25,719 nucleotides of DNA from Purshia tridentata (taxonomy: Eukaryota; Streptophyta; Magnoliopsida; Rosales; Rosaceae). Below the pieces are notes generated by a model. It was not told the DNA's origin and ran no database searches. It was given only the letters and a program-made list of their open reading frames with translations. The translations under genes were made by a program, and so were the position numbers. The stretch spans positions 1 through 25,719 of the forward strand of contig QANT01008916.1 in the NCBI GenBank assembly GCA_003254885.1, written 5' to 3'. Shown here piece by piece: positions 21,748 through 25,719 of the stretch (position 1 is the first letter of the stretch; every line of letters starts with the position of its first letter).

Positions 21748-24700
21748 TCATAATTTAGATAAACCACTTGATAGAGAAAGATTAACCAGCTCCCTCCTCA
21801 AGATCTTTCCTGCTGGAGATTTTGGAATAGAATTGATAAATGCTACACGTCGAATCTTCTTGTAGGGTGCAACCTGCAATACCAAATACACCAGCTCTCA
21901 GTGTCAAGGCCTATAAAATAAAACTTTTTAGCTAGTTTATGGGAGCAGGAAGAAATTTACTACTCAAATCTGCAGTGGAATAGATGCATCATAATTTGAA
22001 TCATTCTCTTTTGTAATATATATGATGCTATGTAAAGACACCTATTGAATGACATGTGAAACATTGTAAAAGACATCAACCATCAAATTCTCGATTCTCT
22101 GCACCATAAGGCATATATATGAATATGATGTACTAGCGTGTGACCAATAAATTTCAGGCTATGAAGACAACTGGTATATGCATCTTAATTATGGAAAGAA
22201 TGAAATTCGATAATTTTACAGGTATTCAGGAGCGTACTTGTTTTGCGACAAAGTCTGTAACTAGAGCCTCAGTGATGTTGCTTCCAGGATTTCTAACCAC
22301 ATAGGCCATGGGAATCTGCCCTGCTTCTTCATCCGGATACCTGCTTCCGAAACACAAATGGGCAGAAATAAGAACAGGTAAAGACCTTTGGGGAAGAAAA
22401 AAACATGAAAAATACTATAAATTCTTTCCGAAATGCCGTGCTAGAAAATGGTACTTCTCATATTTTCTTTTTCAATGATTTGATAAGTTCCTGAACTTTT
22501 TGTTTTTACCAACTACTTCTAAACTCGAAGAAATTGCAAGTTCAAAAGTAGCAAATAAGAGATTATACAGTCAACAATTGCTAGATTAATTAATGCCATA
22601 AAGTATGAAAAGAAAGTAGCTTCTCCACAATAAAAGAATTTCATAGTACTAGATATACATACGGAATCACAGCAGCATCAGCAATGTCAGGATGGGATTG
22701 AAGTATATGTTCTAACTCAGCTGGGGGTACCTGCAATTTGTTCCAGACATAGAGAGACAAACAATGACACATTACTCAAATGAACTGACCAAATGGCATT
22801 TAAAACCATCATTTGTTATGAGTAAACCCTCAAAGGATGTCACTTTCAATCACCTGATATGCCTTGTACTTTATCAATTCCTTCAACCTGTCAACAATGT
22901 AAAGGAACCCCTCATCGTCAAAATAGCAAAGATCACCAGTCTTCAACCAACCATCTGAGTCCAAGGTCTCAGCAGTTGCCTTGTCATCTCCTACATAACC
23001 TGCACGCATATGGTCTAAAAAAGGTCAATTACATTCGAAAATACATCGTCGACTCACACTAACAAAAGGTGATGGTGTCATGACTCATGAGCAGAACTTG
23101 TGCTTTCAAAAATGGCTCAAACATTTTCAATGTGGGACATTCGGGACATGATAAATGTCTCATTACCTTTCATAACCGTAGGACCTCGCAACCACAGCTC
23201 ACCCTTAAGGCTGGGACTGGGAGGCAAGGCCTCGCCGGTTGCAGGGTCAACAATCTTGGCTTCCATGTTTTCGGCTAGGCGGCCCACAGTGGCATGCCGC
23301 TTTGACTCTTCAGGTTCTATCATCCTGGTAGCCCCTCCTCCAGTCTCAGTCAAACCATATCCCTAAAAAACATTAATATTCAAAGTTCAAACGTTTGACA
23401 ATTAGCAAGAGTTTATGTAACATTGAAGTTGCATTATTGTCCAAAACCTATAAATTATAATTGACCTATTATATGGATATACACTCAAGACTATGAATCT
23501 ATGACTCCAGCAAGTCATAAAAAATATAAATAAATTAGAGGAACATATAAATTTTGCGATTAACGACCTCATCAATGTTATTATCAGATGTTTCATATGC
23601 CACTACGTAATCTTAATTGGTCATTGACTCAATCATGGATTAAAAAATGAAAAGTTATCCTAAATTAATCACAAATATCGAAAAGTCTTATGTCTAACTT
23701 CAGCTAATCAAATATTTAAATCAAACCTCCAGTGGTATCACCTTTCTATTCACATGCTTCCCACCGCAAAAGCAACCCACATTTTCTTAGTTGGTCATTC
23801 GCTAGATTCAAAGCGAAAAGTCATACAAAGTTCCACTCTTGTTTGCCTCACTTAATTACTTAAGTAAAATATTTATTTATTTTTTATTTGACCCCAACAA
23901 ATAAAATAGAAAATTGTTCCCCTCATTTTTACTTTTGTTTTGGCCTCCTTATATGAATACCTCTTCCTCAAATAGAAATATACAAGTAAAATAGAAAATT
24001 AAGAGTAAATATCAAAGTACAATAGTAAGAGATTAATATTTTTTAGTTTAAATTCTAATATGGATCAAAACTTTTTGGACAACAAATTGAAAGCAAGCAT
24101 TTAAACTAAAATGAAAGTTGAAAATGTAATACTTAAATTGATATGACGTAAATTTTGATAGTTGAAATGAAAAAACATCGTGGTTTGATACTTGTGGTCC
24201 AAATCAATGTCGACCTTAATTAATCACAAGTAGCTTAAATCAAGAGGCAAAATTTAGTGTAAAAAAAAAATTAAGGGCCACAATTTAAATAATCAATCTG
24301 ATACGACACACTATTATTTAATTTTTCTGACCTGCACAATTTCCACATTGGGAAATTTCTCGCCGAATCTTTCAGCGAGCTCCTTGCTGAGCGGCGCGCC
24401 GCCGCAGCCGAGAACCTGAAGCGAGCTGAGGTCGTATTTCTTCGCCAGCTCGGAATTGGACAGAGCCACGATCAACGGCGGCGAAACCGGCATGTACGTC
24501 ACCCTGTACCTCTCCACTGCCCTCAACATTGCTTCGAAATCGAACCTCTCCATCAACACCATGGTCTCTCCCATGGACACGGCTTTAATCAGCATGAAGA
24601 ACCCGTACACGTGGAACAGCGGTAGAGTGAACATCGACACGTCCTGGACCACGGGTAGGGTTGGGTCGGGTTCGCGCCGCAGGTGGTGAAACCCGGCTAT

Positions 24701-25363
24701 CAGGGCGATGAAGTTGCGGTGAGTCAACAGCACCCCTTTGACTCGGCCGGTGGTGCCGGACGAGTAGAGAATCGTAGCTGAGTCGTTCTGGCTCACCTGG
24801 ACTCGGTTTTCGGACCGGGCGGGCCGGTCGAGCATGGAGAGGAAGTCGGGGGAGTCGAGGAGGATAATGTTGAATCCCCCCTTGGGGAGCTTGTGAGCGG
24901 TGGCTGACGTGGCGAAGGCGATGACGGGTCGGGCGAGTCGGACCTGGTGAGCGATCTCGGATTCGGAACCGATCGGGTTGGCGGGCGAGACGACGACGCC
25001 TAAGGCCATGAGCGAAAAATAGAGCACCGGGACGTGGAGAGAAGTAGGGGAGAGAATGAAGGCCACTTGGCCCTTGGAGAGAGCGGGGAGGAGGGACTGG
25101 AGGGAGAGAATGAGGGAGTGGATTTGGCGGAGGAATTGGTCGTAGGACAGTTGGCGACCGGAGGTGGCGTCGATGAGAGCAGTGGTGGTGGGCGGGGTAG
25201 TAGAGGATTGGAGGAGGTTGAGGGTGTAGTGAGTGATCGAGAGGGGTTGCGAGAGAGGAGGTAGTGCGACAGGAGGTCGGAGACTATGGAAGGTCTTGGT
25301 TTGTGGGCAGTAACCGCTCTTTGGATGGATCCAACGACTGGGATTGATCGCTTCCTCGGCCAT
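21748..25363 (-). CDS. Peroxisomal 4CL-like acyl-CoA ligase (OPC-8:0-CoA-ligase type)
   Basis: Six minus-strand exons (25363-24332, 23362-23167, 22999-22854, 22730-22663, 22340-22238, 21873-21748) with GT-AG ends join to 1671 nt, or 556 residues, the usual 4CL length. It is an ANL-superfamily adenylating enzyme: acid + ATP + CoA gives acyl-CoA through an acyl-AMP. Visible motifs are the P-loop [12 protein letters not shown] (200-211), the acyl-pocket strand around [11 protein letters not shown] (244-254), [10 protein letters not shown] (345-354), TGD (430-432), the hinge DRLKELIK (446-453) and catalytic Lys538 in PKSPAGKIL. The protein ends Ser-Lys-Leu, a perfect PTS1, placing it in peroxisomes. 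The sequence looks like the Arabidopsis At5g63380 / OPCL1 clade, which activates OPDA/OPC-8:0 and medium-chain fatty acids for jasmonate synthesis by beta-oxidation; the substrate here is inferred. True cinnamate-specific 4CLs lack SKL. The first exon is markedly GC-rich (24332-25363) compared with the rest of the gene. Confidence 0.95.
23363..24331 (-). other. Large intron 1 of the acyl-CoA-ligase gene
   Basis: It begins at donor GTCAG after ...VEIVQ and ends in TTTTTTAG before GGATATGGT (Gly-Tyr-Gly). The intron is AT-rich, 969 nt long and has no coding frame of note. It separates the N-terminal ATP-binding part from the second signature motif, a common intron position in 4CL-like genes. 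Confidence 0.85.
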
Positions 25364-25540
25364 GGTGGTCGAAATTGGTTGGAGGAGTAGTATTCGGAGG
25401 TGAAGGTAGCTTCACAGGCTTACTTAGACGACGTGGTGGAAGATGGGATGGGCGTGACGTATTTGAGTTGGCTTTGGGTGGTTGCTGTTGAGGATGAAGG
25501 TGGCTTGAGTTGAGTTGGGTGAGTTAGGCTTAGTTCGGTA
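25364..25540 (-). promoter_or_regulatory. Proximal upstream region of the ligase gene, with TGACGT motif
   Basis: Directly upstream of the ATG (25363, minus strand) there is no convincing TATA box. A TGACGT motif (25455-25460) and an ACGT core near 25429-25432 could bind TGA-type or other bZIP factors, known regulators of jasmonate and stress genes. Motifs this short occur often by chance, so their role is uncertain. Confidence 0.3.
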
Positions 25541-25719
25541 TTGAAGTGAGAAAAAACTGTAGTAGTACAGCAGTGAAGTAAAACAGTTGTGAAATAAGTA
25601 AACTATACTTTTAAAAGTACTGTGAGTACAAAAGCAATATGAAAGTGTTTGGTAAATTGTAGTATAAAACTGCTGTGATTATTTATAATTACTAAAATGG
25701 ACATGATGCTGAAAGTTTT
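25541..25719. mobile_element. Possible MITE / hAT-like terminal fragment at the window edge
   Basis: The style changes here: short A-rich blocks, repeated CAGTG/CAGCAG/ACTGCTGTG and AGTAC words, a 14-bp palindrome (25606-25619) and GTGTTTGGTAAA. These are typical of small non-autonomous plant DNA transposons, but the other end and any target-site duplication lie outside the window. It could also be ordinary spacer. Confidence 0.3.

Noticed and set aside
23100..23366. Plus-strand frame of 88 residues
   Set aside because: It is antisense to exon 2 of the acyl-CoA-ligase gene, which has clean splice sites and family motifs.
1..25719. CRISPR array, operon, prophage or bacterial defence system
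   Set aside because: No regularly spaced repeats, no bacterial gene families and clear spliceosomal introns: the DNA is plant nuclear.

Overview
The window looks like nuclear DNA of a dicot plant. It is AT-rich, with long intergenic stretches full of TA-type microsatellites. Its genes carry short GT-AG introns, and every recognisable protein belongs to a plant family. The gene content fits a rosid, but the species cannot be named from the sequence.

Layout. Positions 1-4470 hold no supported gene; the one clear structure is a short retroposon-like insertion at 3199-3480 flanked by 17-bp direct repeats. Positions 4476-4740 are a compact promoter (three CCAAT boxes, two CACGTG boxes, a TATA box) and a GA-repeat leader. 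They serve an intronless gene for a 304-residue basic plant protein of the DUF7950 type (4743-5657, +). Positions 7378-9740 (-) carry a four-exon malate synthase gene that is clearly dead: several stops, several frameshifts and loss of the stop codon after the peroxisomal SRL signal. Positions 11636-14004 (+) hold a five-exon, 632-residue cyclin-dependent kinase of the plant CDKG (PITSLRE-like) group. Converging on it is a four-exon DUF3537 membrane protein gene (16612-19051, -), intact except for one apparent 7-nt deletion that shifts the frame. After another gene-poor stretch comes a complete six-exon acyl-CoA-ligase gene of the 4CL-like / OPC-8:0-CoA-ligase group (21748-25363, -), 556 residues ending in SKL. 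The last 200 bases resemble one end of a small transposon.

How the genes relate. They do not form an operon or one pathway. The kinase is predicted to act in the nucleus on splicing and the cell cycle, the DUF3537 protein in membranes, and the ligase in peroxisomes, probably on jasmonate precursors or other fatty acids. From memory of Arabidopsis, the CDKG-DUF3537 pair and the CDKG-4CL-like pair each survive there at separate duplicated loci. This window may therefore show the older combined order. I found no unknown multi-gene system. The most useful observations are the malate synthase pseudogene, the frameshift in the DUF3537 gene, the PAS-like segment in the DUF7950 protein and the retroposon insertion with its target-site duplication.
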